From positions 46,411,935-46,475,934 of the forward strand of contig NC_058338.1 in NCBI RefSeq assembly GCF_905475395.1: DNA of 64,000 bases. The letters run 5' to 3'. A program made the translations under genes and the position numbers. Positions 32,131 to 43,600 of this stretch are shown piece by piece (the first letter of the stretch is position 1; the number at the start of each line of letters is the position of its first letter). The notes below the pieces were generated by a model that worked only from the letters and a program-made list of their open reading frames with translations, had not been told where the DNA came from and searched no databases. The stretch comes from Chrysoperla carnea (Eukaryota > Arthropoda > Insecta > Neuroptera > Chrysopidae).

Positions 32131-32662
32131 TGAAGCCGACAATCTCCTAGCAATAAGTTGATTAAATTCGACTTCGCAATTGCTGAGCAAGTGGACTGTG
32201 CAGCGGGAGCAACAGTTCCACACAATGTGCACAAAATAAAAAAATATCAGGATGTAAAAACACTTACCGGTTTATTTTCTCCACGTGGCTTCAATAATTA
32301 ACCGCCTCCATAAAATTAGGGAAATATAGGATAATTTTAAGGAGTGATGACGGTTAAAAAATATGAATGGGAGCACTTATCACTAAGTATTTTTACATAA
32401 ATTCTTTAAATTTTATACACATATACGGAACTTATTAAATAGAAAAATTTGAGTTCACAACGACGGGTGTGTTCTCAAGCAGCGCAAAAAAACTATCTAT
32501 CTTGTCCTCATGGAGGTCAAAAACTGAGTCCTGTCGAACTTGCTTATACAAATTGCATAATCTGTTATTTTTTATATAAAAATAGATATAAATCAGTAAA
32601 CAAGATCGATTATTAAAATGATCGATATAATTTATTTGAATAGTGGATCAGTGGCGTCACCA
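32131..32662 (-). repeat. Right LTR (5' LTR of the BEL/Pao element)
   Basis: This 532 bp repeat nearly matches the left LTR. Given the minus-strand coding direction it holds the element's own promoter region. Confidence 0.95.
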
Positions 32663-32775
32663 TATAATATAATCATGTAATCATGTATAACATACGTAAT
32701 CACAGATTATGCCTATTAATTAATTTTAATGAAGTCCACTAGTCTATGGACGGTTTCATTTAATTAAAAAATTAT

Positions 32776-33337
32776 TGTATGCTGCATTTATAATACTACT
32801 AGCTCTGAACTACCCGCTTCGCTGGACAACTTCAATTTTTAATACAAACATGATTGTGTTAAAACCTTTACTTCATATGCCGCCAGTTAGCCTTCTTTTG
32901 TTTACAAATCCGTCGATTTTATTTTTCGGAGCGGAACCCTTATTTTTTTCTATACGTGAAATAATTTTTCAAATTGGTTAAGTGCCTATTTTTTGAGTGA
33001 ATCCATCAATTATAATGTACTCATAAACTTTCATCCTGTTTTTCATCACCTTAAGAGTCAAATTTTTTCAAATTATTCGTAAGTGCTCACCTACAGTGTC
33101 AAAATAATTTTTTAATGTAAGAAGTATGTCTGATAACATTGGTTGAACAGATGTTCATAAATTGTATCTTCTTCACCCTGTTTTATGAAACGTCAAAACA
33201 ATAAATATAATTTAAAAAATTTTTATATAACTTATAGCTCATGTGTTATTCTGATATATGAGCTATATTATTTATAGCAAATAAACAATCATCCTTACTT
33301 TCACATTTATACTATATAGGGATGAATGCAGCATACA
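32776..33337. mobile_element. 562 bp element with 13-16 bp terminal inverted repeats
   Basis: The left end TGTATGCTGCATTTAT matches the reverse complement of the right end (ATGAATGCAGCATACA). Just inside the left end comes ACTAGCTCTGAACTACCCGC, then TTCGCTGG, a phrase typical of insect dispersed repeats and reminiscent of the head of the repeat at 17200. If the true ends are TGCTGCAT..., both are flanked by TA. No transposase is encoded, and the 68-codon frame inside is not a gene. Confidence 0.5.
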
Positions 33338-33711
33338 TTCAAAAATTTAAAATTTTTGAACCTGACTCGACGCATTATACATGAAGTTTTTTTCCGGTAT
33401 TTACAATGTATAGTTTGCATAATATAATTATTATAAAAAAGATAAATTTTTTATTGAATAATTAAAACATGTTTTTTGATCAAATCAAGGGCATCATCGT
33501 ACCTATAAATAGGTATGTCTATTAACTTTCACACAAAAGACTACTGCTTTCATCACGAAAATCAAAATAAAAAAATATTATAATATAAAGATGCGTTACT
33601 TTACGTTTTGAAGGAGTTCGAGTGAAAGCATAAAGTTTGAAAGGACTCAGTTAAAGTTGTAGAAAATTATGATCGTCCGCTGAATTTATATTTAGTTAAA
33701 TTCATAATTAA

Positions 33712-33860
33712 GGATGTACGAGCGCCAGGGCTATTTTGGATAAAAGGTTTGATTTTTTTTTATATGAAGAAATCTAATTATTTGTCATAAACTGTATATA
33801 TATAATATTTGCAAAGGAATTTTATTAATTTAACGAATATTAATTGAAGGAATGTCTCGA
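33712..33860. mobile_element. One end of a TTAA MITE
   Basis: TTAA (33708-33711) is followed by GGATGTACGAGCGCCAGGG, similar to the left end of the MITE at 3048. GGTTTGATTTTTTTT also resembles the inner sequence there. I found no matching right end before the SINE at 33912, so the copy is probably truncated. The right boundary is a guess. Confidence 0.35.
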
Positions 33861-33911
33861 TAATTATAAGTAAAATAGAAAAATTTATCACATCCAAAAT
33901 ATGAAATAGTC

Positions 33912-34200
33912 AACCCTAGTAGCTCAGTTGGTTAAGGCGTAACCAATTCCGTTTGCGGTATGCATAGGGTAGCGGGTTCGATTCCCGCCGTCACAACAAA
34001 AATTAATTGAATTAACAGTTGTGATGGGCTGATGTAGTGTACATGGTATATGCATGAAGGAGATGTACTCAGCTTCTGACAATAATTGAGGAGCTGATAA
34101 ATGAAACTATCAGCGGAAAACGTGGTAAAACAAATACGGTATCACAATGGGCTCTATAGCCTAAGCGAGTCCTTCGTGGGCAGCCAATATAACTTCTAAC
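33912..34200 (+). mobile_element. tRNA-derived SINE
   Basis: The head resembles a tRNA. The A-box/D-arm is TAGCTCAGTTGGTTAAGGCG, and the T-arm is GCGGG-TTCGATT-CCCGC with a perfect 5 bp stem and B box. The stretch between them is too long and does not form a normal anticodon arm, and no full acceptor stem closes. So it is a tRNA-like RNA polymerase III promoter rather than a working tRNA gene. About 200 bp of unrelated body follows, ending in an AT-rich tail, as in SINEs. Confidence 0.65.
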
Positions 34201-34554
34201 CTAAAATACGAAGTTAATTTAATTATAATTAATTAAAAATACAATTAATAATTTAAGAAATGAGGAAGTACCTTGTATGGCCTTCAAAGATCTGATGCAC
34301 CACGAATTGTTTATTATGTTGCTATAAGGTACAAGTGTTTTAAGAAGTGGCCAAATGTAATATTTTAGGTATTGGTCAAAATCGATACGACTCAAAAAAA
34401 TAGGTATATCGAAAGCTCTGAAAAAATCGAGAAGTAAAATCATATTTTAATGCAAAAAAAGTTAAGGAAAGAATGCTCTTAAACTTAAGCTTTTAGAGGG
34501 GAAAATAAACTTAGGTATACGTATCCCCTAAAAAATAAAACTCGCGCGACCTTA

Positions 34555-34990
34555 CCTGTATACATATATTTTTAATTGGTGACCGATTAAAACGGATTTT
34601 TAACACTGTTTACTCCATTTTCCAATATACGTTCATTCAACTACCAAATATTTAAATTTTTTTACGATCTCAATATTTTCTCCCGTGTATTTCCTCATTT
34701 CATTTGATGACCTCATATTACTGACGATCATTATTTTCGTTTTTTCCGTATTCACATTAAGTTTCCAATTTTTGCAATACTGTTCTAGCCCTTTAATGAA
34801 TTTTATATACTAAATTTTCATTTCTTCACTCTAAAGGTCCAATTTTCATGATCAATGCCCCGGGAGACATTTCTTTTTTTAAATTTGGGACATGGGGGTT
34901 CACTTTCAAAGGGTTTAACCTCCGTTTTTGTGACATTAGCCTTATCACAGAGGCAACCCACATCATTATTTGTTAATCTTTATTTATTCA
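34555..34990 (-). mobile_element. LINE reverse-transcriptase fragment
   Basis: The reverse complement of 34640-34800 reads FIKGLEQYCKNWKLNVNTEK, then TKIMIVSN, and ends EIVKKFKYLVVE before a stop. This is the conserved region after the catalytic YADD block of LINE reverse transcriptases (compare the usual W.L.VN..KTK...F and FKYLGV). The clade is not resolved. The adjoining 34840-34990 stretch, less AT-rich than its surroundings, also has an open minus-strand frame and may belong to the same element. It is a fragment with stops, not an active element. Confidence 0.65.
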
Positions 34991-35320
34991 ATTACAAACA
35001 TATTTACAATTAAATTTTTGATGTGGGTGGAGTCTGCCTTTGCTGCCGCTGCCGCTGCCTTTTTTTTTGTTAAAGTTTTTTACTTTGGTGTTTTTTTTTT
35101 CATTTGAAAACCTGCAAAATTGTTCAAATCCAATAATAATAATTATAACTGATTATAATAAAAAATATTGGAAAACATTTCATAGTGAAAGTCTTGGTTG
35201 GATGACTTTTAAACACCTTGTACAATAAATCAACTTATAAAGGTTGGCAAATTCACTTTTATTACATGGCACATATAAAGACGTAGATATTAGCAAATTG
35301 GCAAAATCAGAATAATAAAA

Positions 35321-38300
35321 ATGGATCAAGTATTCCATGCAAACCGATCAAATTTATTAAAAGTTTACAACAAAAGTGAAAAAGATATTGAAAGTGATGT
35401 GAATACAATTTTAGCAACAATAAGACAACAAGCACATTTTCCAACATTCAAAGGTAAATCAATCATTACATGCTACGATCAATATATCTAATTTTTTTGT
35501 GGAATTTTCTGGATGTTAACTTTTAAAGTTTAAAAAATTAATTTCTGCCGAAAATATACACTACGTTACAAAAAAGGGATATTTTAAATTTTTCGTTTAT
35601 TTAAAAACAATAAAAATAGGTATAGAAAGGTTGTACGTTGATATACTTGAACATTTCGGTTTAATATTTAGAGTTCATAAAGAATTGACGAAATTGAATC
35701 AATATAGAGACGATATTATAGTTTTTTTAAACACTTGGTGAACCAATCAACGATTTTAGAAATTTCTTAGTTCTGTTTTGGAAATGGACCACTCAAAAAG
35801 AAAAATTTTCAATAACATTATCAAGTGGAGAATGCTTAATCCAAAAGTCAGAAAATATTAAAATCCATTATTGCCGTCCGACAAATACCTACGGAATAAA
35901 ATGAAAATAACCATTCGAAATTTTTTAGTTAAAAGCCCATATTTTCTGGCTGTCATATTAATTTTTACAGTTTTAAAATGGATTTATTTTTTTAAGTCGT
36001 CATGAATTTCGCTTCGAAACTAAAATAATACAATGGATTTTCTAGTTGGCAAAATATATTTATGAAATCAATTGGGAATTTTACTTCTGATTACTGCACC
36101 ATCCTCTCCTTCAAAAATACCTTGATGTACCTCTCATTATAAAAAGTGTGGAATAATATTCTTAATTAAATATTATCAGACACTTTCTAAAACAATGCAT
36201 TAAGTAAATAATACAGATAATAGAGAAGGCCATTACTCATGTCCATAATACTCTAAATTACAGGAGTTATTTCTTTTAAACACTGAATGTTAATGCAAAA
36301 AACCTTTCAAACTTGGAAAGCGGAAATGCCTCTATTTGGGAAAACCGGTTTCGGCCTATATCTCCGATAATCGTGTACTGTATGCCAAAAATGGTAATAT
36401 TCTTTATTGTAGATGATTTTTCCTATCTTTTTTATATGATAATGTTTTTTGTATCACTTGCCGTTTACGACTTACACGAATTTTACGGTTTGTATATTGA
36501 CTTTTTGACCGATATCGCTTCTAATAATTGTTAAAAAAATGAAATATTAATAACTTAACTTTTAAATCTACAACTTTTACTTTAAACTTTTTTCCCTAAA
36601 ATTAATATTTACGAAGTTACAAAGTGTTCAATGTTGCACTACCGGGTGCAAGGTTCATAAAAACGATGCTATGCATAATTCAATGATGAATTTTAATAAA
36701 TATGTAAAAAAAAATTAATGATACTGACATAATTGGAAATAAGTATTTTTCCATCTAATCTGTAAGCAGTGACTATTCATTGAAATTTTTTTTACGATAA
36801 AAAATATGACCTAAAAATAGGAAATTTTATTATCTATAATAAAGGTTATTATACCATTTTCGGAATAAAGTGCATGGTTACGAATATATAGGCCGAAAAG
36901 GTTTTTCTTAAAATGGCAAAACTTCCTCAATTAAAAGGACCCCGCACACAATACATTGATTTTGGGTTTCGTTTAAAATTTTTTTTAAATTGTGGATTAA
37001 AGTAGTTTTGATCATGCTGATAGAAAAGTTCTACTCAACTCTCAAAAACCGTTCCCTTCCAAGATACGGCCCTTCAAAAGTTATACTCACGTGAGGCCGT
37101 AGCTCGGAAATGAAGAGTTTTTGAGGGTTGAGTCTACAAGAACTTTTGATCAGCATAATCAAAGCTACCCTTAATCCATAGTTTTCAACAAATTGAAACT
37201 GAAACCAACAATCAATATATTGTGTACGGGGTCCATTGTAAGAACTTTGTGCATTATTACATTCAGTACGTGTATTCTAGGATATAGCGCGTATAAAAAT
37301 CCATGAACACTAACTTTCTGTGGCGTAGTAAATAAGCTTCTGAGTCGATGTGGAACATTTTCTCTCATAGGAAATATGTATGGCAGAAGAGCCATTTTCG
37401 AGATAGAACGGAGTGTAGAAATCTGGGGAAAAGGTAATCGCTAGAACACTAATCGCCTAGAAGCAACGGTAAATCAAAGAATCCATTTTGTATAAACCGC
37501 GAAAAATAGTGACATGCAAAACTTTATGGCGGTTTTGGAGGGAGGTGGGGTTGAAAGTAAACCGGAAAAAAATGGATCTTTATCGGAGGATCTCAAGTGC
37601 AATTTTCTTGTTAAAACATGTACCCTTATTATCGAATTCTCATAAAATAAACCTTGCACTCTTTCTTGCTAAGTTTAAAATTTCCAGTCCTTTCTTGGGT
37701 TTATGCCCCGTTTCTTTAAGATGAGATGGGAAGGCTGAATTATTAATTAATTCTATTATCTAAATTTTTTGCAGAGGAAACGTTAAGGAGAAAAATTGAA
37801 ACATATCTTATATATACTAAATTTCATTATGAAAGAACTAAAAAACAATTGGATTTATGTTATGCATATAGACATGTTTATCCCGAATTTTTTGATAATT
37901 GGGATGTATGTAGTCCTGAATTTGAAAACAACCTTGACGAATGGTAATTATTTACTTTATGATTTACAAATAACTAATAATGTTTAGGTTTAAGTATGAA
38001 TTTGTTCAAAAATCGCAAGGCTAGATCTTTCCATAATAAAAATAATAATATTTATTATGATTATTTTGATTTTTGTTCTACTCAGTAAATTAAAAAATAT
38101 TAAACGCGTTAAAAATTTGACGCATGTGCAGAACGCGTGGCCAAATCATTTTAGACCATGGGACTAAATATTACCGATCGTGGTTGAGGGGAATACTGAC
38201 GGGTTTATAATTGGGGTTTCCAATTACTATTTTATTTATCATTAGATGATTTTTTGTTAAATATTGGAAAAGTATTTTTTCGATTACCAAAACAAGTTTT

Positions 38301-40643
38301 TAACCATCTCTCTATCTTTATGAAAGCAAAATATTATTATTATCTTAACGTCTCCTAAAATTCCAAGCAAACAACAATTAATAAAAATTTGTTCTTGTTT
38401 TTTTTTTCACAGTCGATGTTTACCACTTCCATACCTTACAACAGATTTATACCGCATCACTTTGGCAGAACTAACAGATAAATTTGTGGACAAACATTTT
38501 GAACCAATAGTGCATATGAAAATAGGCATAATGAGTTTGGAAATGCGATTTCAACATGACCATAATGTATCAGATATTTTATTATTTAATTGCTCAAAAG
38601 TTAATATGGGTTTGATCAAAAAATTTACACCGTCTTTAATTAAAAAAATTTCGGATGTTGTTATTGTAAGTACAAACATTTAATTTAAATATTAAATAAC
38701 ATTTATTATTTAAAAAAAATCAATTTTCTTTTAACATTTAAATCAAAAAGTTCCAAGTGAAATATTCAAAATTTTAAAAAATTTCTATAAATATGAATAA
38801 AAACAATAAATCCACTAGCTCAGTTAAAATGGACTCGATAGATGCACAAATTCTTAAAAATTCCAAAAAACATTAGGTATATATTCCATTTAAAAAAAGG
38901 GTGAAGGTTGGGGTCATTGACTGCCCCAATAAGTATTTCTTAAGTACTATTTTAATTTGCACACAATTTTTTTCAGTTCCATTTAAATTTGAAGGATCTA
39001 TAGGTAGTGCTGAGCAAGAGAATTAGCCCGTAAAACGTTGAAAAGTGTGATATATTCCATGGAAATATTTCCAAACTGAACGGATTTTCTTGAAAGATAG
39101 GCAACAATAATCTCGATCAAGACACCATACAAATAAACAAACTTAAATCAAATCGGTTAATCCTAAATGTACCTGAGACAGAAACACAGATACACAAACG
39201 TCTTTCTTATCTTTTGGGTTTGGCTTCAAAGCCTGTTTCGATCGAACACTCATTTGAGCAACAGAAGGATGATGTTTAACGGCCTCCTTAATAGACAACT
39301 CGAATTCAAGACCTAGGTAGGATATCCAATTCCGAAAAGAACAATCTTTACTTGGGTCCTCTTATCCAAAACCATTGAATAAATACACGAAGTGGGAAAT
39401 TAAAATGATACACCCAATATAAACTGTTTTTCCTGTGATATAAATTAAATCAAATATATTAAAATTTTGGCGATAAAACATATAAACACACACCATTTTT
39501 TCAAATAAGAGCTTAGTATTTTTGATTGGCCCAAAAATAAAATGAATATTTTTTTCAGCATCAATTACAAAACAAAATAATTTTCATTTTACAGAAAGGT
39601 TACAGTTTTCGACTTGCTGGAGCACATTTATTATACCCACCAAGCAGTATTTCAATTTTATTAAATATTTTTAAACTTCTAATAAAACCAAAGTTATACG
39701 AACGAATTCATTTACATAGTGACCTTGAATCATTACATAAGGTAGTGCCAAAAGAATTGTTACCAAAAAATTATGGTGGTGATTTACCTGATAGCCAAAT
39801 ATTAGCAGGTACTTATTAATTACATAGTTTATTGATACTTAAATTGTATCTCATATTTTGAACCATTAAAGCAATTTTTAATTCTTTCTTGACTCTTTTC
39901 ACCTATAATCTCATCGTTTTTGAGATATAAAAGTTATAAATAAAAATTCAATTTTTAAGTATCAGGTCAAATATTTGATAGAAACCACACAATAATCGTT
40001 AACTCCGACAATATCAAATTTTCACCAAAATTAGATGTTTTTTTTAATCACTTGAATCTCAAAAACGGTAAGTTTTAAGAAGAAATGTCACGCGATAAAA
40101 AATGTTCAGAATGGCTCTCAAAATATAATGTCCCTGTTTTTTCAAATTTCATAATTTTTCATCAATTTTTCTTAATCAATGGCTTTATATATCTTCATAA
40201 TCTTACGCACACTCTGAGTCGGGTCCAATAAAAAATCATTTTCTTCCATAGAATTGCAAACTTAAATGTTTCATTTCCTACAGTATATCGAGCAAATTGA
40301 CTGTAGTGATAATAAAATTACAATCAAACAGATTTTTTTTAAATATTGCTTCCTGAATTTTTTACCCCCTACAATTTTAAAGTGAATCTATTTCACTTTA
40401 ATGTTTGTGAGCCAAAAAAAAAAAAGTTGAACATATTTTTGAATATTTACAATTTTTATTTTATTTATTTATAAACAATTATTTATTTTAGATCGGTGGT
40501 ATGAAATGTTGAGAAATAATCGTGCTAATTTAATAGAAGAATCTAAAATGCGAACTGATGAATCCAAACGAATTGATAAATTAAATGATGATGAATTTTT
40601 TGGTTCGATGCATGGTTCATTTAAAAAATTGGAATTTGATTGA
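35321..40643 (+). CDS. CRAL-TRIO domain protein (alpha-tocopherol transfer protein-like), complete
   Basis: Five exons (35321-35453, 37775-37943, 38413-38665, 39595-39808, 40492-40643) join in frame to 306 residues, the usual size of insect CRAL-TRIO proteins. Exons 1-2 form the helical CRAL-TRIO N-terminal region (KIETYLIYTKFHYERTKKQL). Exons 3-4 form the lipid-binding domain, with SDILLFNCSKVNMG, the GYSFRLAGAHLLYPP strand and loop, and LYERIHLHSDLESLHKVVPK followed by LLPKNYGG, the family's signature near the end of the domain. Exon 5 holds a charged C-terminal tail. Such cytosolic proteins carry hydrophobic ligands such as tocopherol, retinoids or phosphoinositides; the ligand here is unknown. 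Intron 1 (2.3 kb) contains a 298 bp foldback element. There is no signal peptide. Confidence 0.9.
36937..37234. mobile_element. 298 bp foldback/MITE element
   Basis: The ends GGACCCCGCACACAATACAT and ATATTGTGTACGGGGTCC are inverted repeats. Inner arms (GTAGTTTTGATCATGCTGAT with ATCAGCATAATCAAAGCTAC; AAGAACTTTT with GAAAAGTTCT) extend the pairing to about 130 bp per side around a short centre. No clear target duplication was found. It lies in intron 1 of the CRAL-TRIO gene. Confidence 0.6.
39060..39215 (+). repeat. Diverged dispersed-repeat tail
   Basis: AATCAAATCGGTTAATCC followed by CCTGAGACAGAAACACAGAT is the same type of tail as in repeat families A and C and at 17600. It lies in intron 3 of the CRAL-TRIO gene. 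The boundaries are approximate. Confidence 0.35.
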
Positions 40644-43600
40644 TTTTTTGTTTAAATGGAAAATGTATAGTAATTTCAAAAGAAGTTGGACCTTTATTTA
40701 ATGTCCAATAATTGGAAATAACCAAACCAACAGACAAAATTAAATAGTACTATTAAAAAATCGATCGATTGCTTTAGCAATTCTCTTTAGTAGCATTAAA
40801 TCCTTAAAACTAAAATAAGACAATCAAAATAAAATCAAATCAAAAAATCATCGCCCTGTAACAAAATAATTTTATTAAGGGTCCTGAAAGGGTTTATAAT
40901 AAAAATACCAAATATATTTCTTTGAGAGCCACTGAATGTAATAAAGTTATATGTTATAAATAAGAAGTATTTATTTCATAACTTTGATAGATCGAATATG
41001 TCGCTAGTTCGGTGACATAAGCGAAAGTAAGAAAAAAGTGACAATAAGTACGAAATTTTTGGCAAATAAAATTCTTTATAAAATATTTGGTATTGGTTCT
41101 GTTATTTTTAATATAAAGATTTCAATAATTTTCAACGTTTTATGTTTATTATTAAACCTGCCTTTTCGATCTTTGACTTCCTCATCAGGTCCGTGCTCAT
41201 GGCAGGAGTTTTGGGGTGTATATATAGTCAAAATCCCTTCCATCGATAATCCATAAATCCATAAATTCGCATTCTGGCAGTTTTGCCTGTCACAACAGCG
41301 ACGAATGATCGTTCCTTTTCAACCCTGCGTCGTTTCAAAACATACCTTAGATCAACAATTTCTGAAGATTGACGTAACGGTTTAGTTCTCACTCAATATA
41401 CATCGCGGTATGCAAGGTCCATGCACACAGAGTTTTGGAATAGTTTTATTCTGAGCCTCGCAAAATTAACTTTTTGAAAAATAGTGACTGAATTTCACAT
41501 TTTGACCTAATTAAATGTTCTCTAGCTCAAAGAATTTCTTGTTTTTATTGACCTCATGACCTAACATGGTGAACAAAAGTTTGAACCCCTCTCTTGAAAG
41601 TTTGAAACACTACGCACAGACCTGTTCCTCATTTCTAAAACTGTTTTGATTACATCCGTACATCGATTAACTGAATAACTTTAACTGAACTTTTTGTAAG
41701 CTGCACTCGTGTTAGGTGTATTGGACGCAACCATGTTGCTTTGAATAAGCAATCCTCGAATGTTTTGCATCTAAGTTTCGTAACAATTGATACTATTACC
41801 TGTTCAAATCGAAGCTTAAGTCCAATAATTTGCAATGCATTTTCAGCTTCAGCTACAGATTACTTCTGCATTAGTTGTTGGTTTCTCCCTGCAACTCCAA
41901 AAACTTATCAGGACATATTATATCTTAAACTTCTTAATTTGGATATTCATAGTATCGAACTATTTTGTTGAAATCTATTTAAAATAAATGATGAATTTTA
42001 TGTTTTTCTAGTCCACGTTATTTTGTATATTTATTTAATTTATAAATTTGAACAATATCGTGACATGTTTCGATCGTTACAATCATTTTAAAATTTCGGC
42101 ATACTTTATTAAATCGTGCTTTTAAATTAATAAAAAAAAAATCGGTGCTGTAAATGAGTAATAGCTTTCATAATACATAAATATATGACAAAACAACCAA
42201 ACAGTATATACATTTCTATAAATATGTAAAATATTAATAAAATAAAACAATAAAATAATTTAGATTAAAAATTAAATAAAATGAAAATTAATAAAAAAAT
42301 AACACGCCAGTATGAAAACAAAAATTATTTAACCAATCAACGCCCATTTTCTCATGGCCTAAATTACGATTTGACTGGTAAATATTGTTGCTTTATAAAC
42401 TTACGAAAATGACGGCGTAAAATGTAAATCTTATTGTTTGTTCACAATCTATCGCCAGTTTATAATCTGACTAGATTTTTTATAAACTAACTAGATTTAT
42501 TATAAGTCCAAAAACACGCTATCGAAAAGCAAAAAATTTGGTCGGGTGAAAAAAAAATTTAGCGTAATATATTTTTTGGTGATGATTATAAGATAATGGA
42601 CTTATAACATCACAATAAATATTAACAGTCTACACAATGCTATATCAGTATAAATTTTTAATATTTAACTATCGATTAAATTATAATTAATTAGTTCAAA
42701 ATTTATTTTCAACTTCAATTTATTTTTATTTTATACTTATTATATATGACAATTTATTTGTTTTCGCTCTAATTTAATACATTTATTTATTAAATCAATA
42801 GTTACTATAATAATATATAAGTCCATTAGGTACCTGATAATCATCATCCAGCGATATTTTTAATAAATGTTCATTTTATTTTAAACAATTTAATTCTAAT
42901 ATTATTTGTTTGATTTCATGCACACATTTGAATTCTTTAAAGTAGTTCGGCCGTCACATGACTAATCAAGTTAGCAACTAATTTATATTCATTGAATTTA
43001 AATCTAAGTTATATGAATAAAAATAATATTTGTATCACGTAAACGTTTTTTAATGCTTTAAAAATATCAAAAAGATAAAATTTATACGCCAATTTGACAG
43101 CTTTTTTATGTTTTCTTTTTTTAAAGAGCTATAAGGCAATGTTTTTTTTGTGCATAAACAGAATCTGTGATAAATTTTCTTTATGATGAAAACTTATTTG
43201 AAGCTAAATCACCGATTAATTTTTTCTAGTGGCTTATTTAGGAATTTGCTAGAAGAAAGAAACAACTCGGAAGATTTGTTTATCAAGCCTCTTTGTTTTC
43301 CCTTCGGTCTGTGTATCACATACGACAGGAAATGCTGCTGCCTGCTTTCTGATTTAGGATCGTAACTCGTAATATAATTAGTGTAAGTCTATTTAGAAGT
43401 ATATACATTAGACCCTCTAAAAATAGTTGCTTTTATCAGTATTTATGGATTTATGGAGATTTATGGAATTCCAGAAACAATTGTCAAATACGTGAGATAC
43501 CATCACATAAAACAATACATTTTTTAATGTACTAACAATATAAATTGTAATTGTATATATTTATTTATTTTTTTATATTACAAAAAAGAAAACACTTCAA

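Larger units (their letters stand above)
25674..32662 (-). mobile_element. BEL/Pao LTR retrotransposon, looks whole
   Basis: This is a 6,989 bp element with two 532 bp LTRs (25674-26205 and 32131-32662), coding on the minus strand. By eye the LTRs differ at about one position, which points to a very recent insertion. A purine-rich tract borders the left LTR on its inner side (about 26206-26225), as expected next to the 3' LTR. A tRNA-tail-like segment (GGTTCGCTAGGACCA on the plus strand) lies just inside the right LTR, in the primer-binding position. One long frame of 1,726 codons fills the middle. The family is BEL/Pao from the domain order. No matching target-site duplication is visible outside the LTRs. 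It is treated as a genomic fossil; no breaks were noticed in the main frame. Confidence 0.95.
32663..35320. other. Intergenic, BEL element to CRAL-TRIO gene
   Basis: The region consists mostly of mobile-element debris: the inverted-repeat element at 32776, a TTAA MITE end at 33712, the SINE at 33912 and the LINE fragment at 34555-34990. A possible TATA box (TATAAAGG, 35236-35243) lies 78 bp before the CRAL-TRIO start codon. No host gene is seen. Confidence 0.6.

Noticed and set aside
33912-33997. Functional tRNA gene
   Set aside because: The D- and T-arms are good, but the anticodon region is too long and the acceptor stem does not close, so it is called a SINE.
43183-43365. 60-codon ORF and neighbouring short frames in 42-47 kb
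   Set aside because: They have chance lengths for this base composition, with no motifs and no splice partners.
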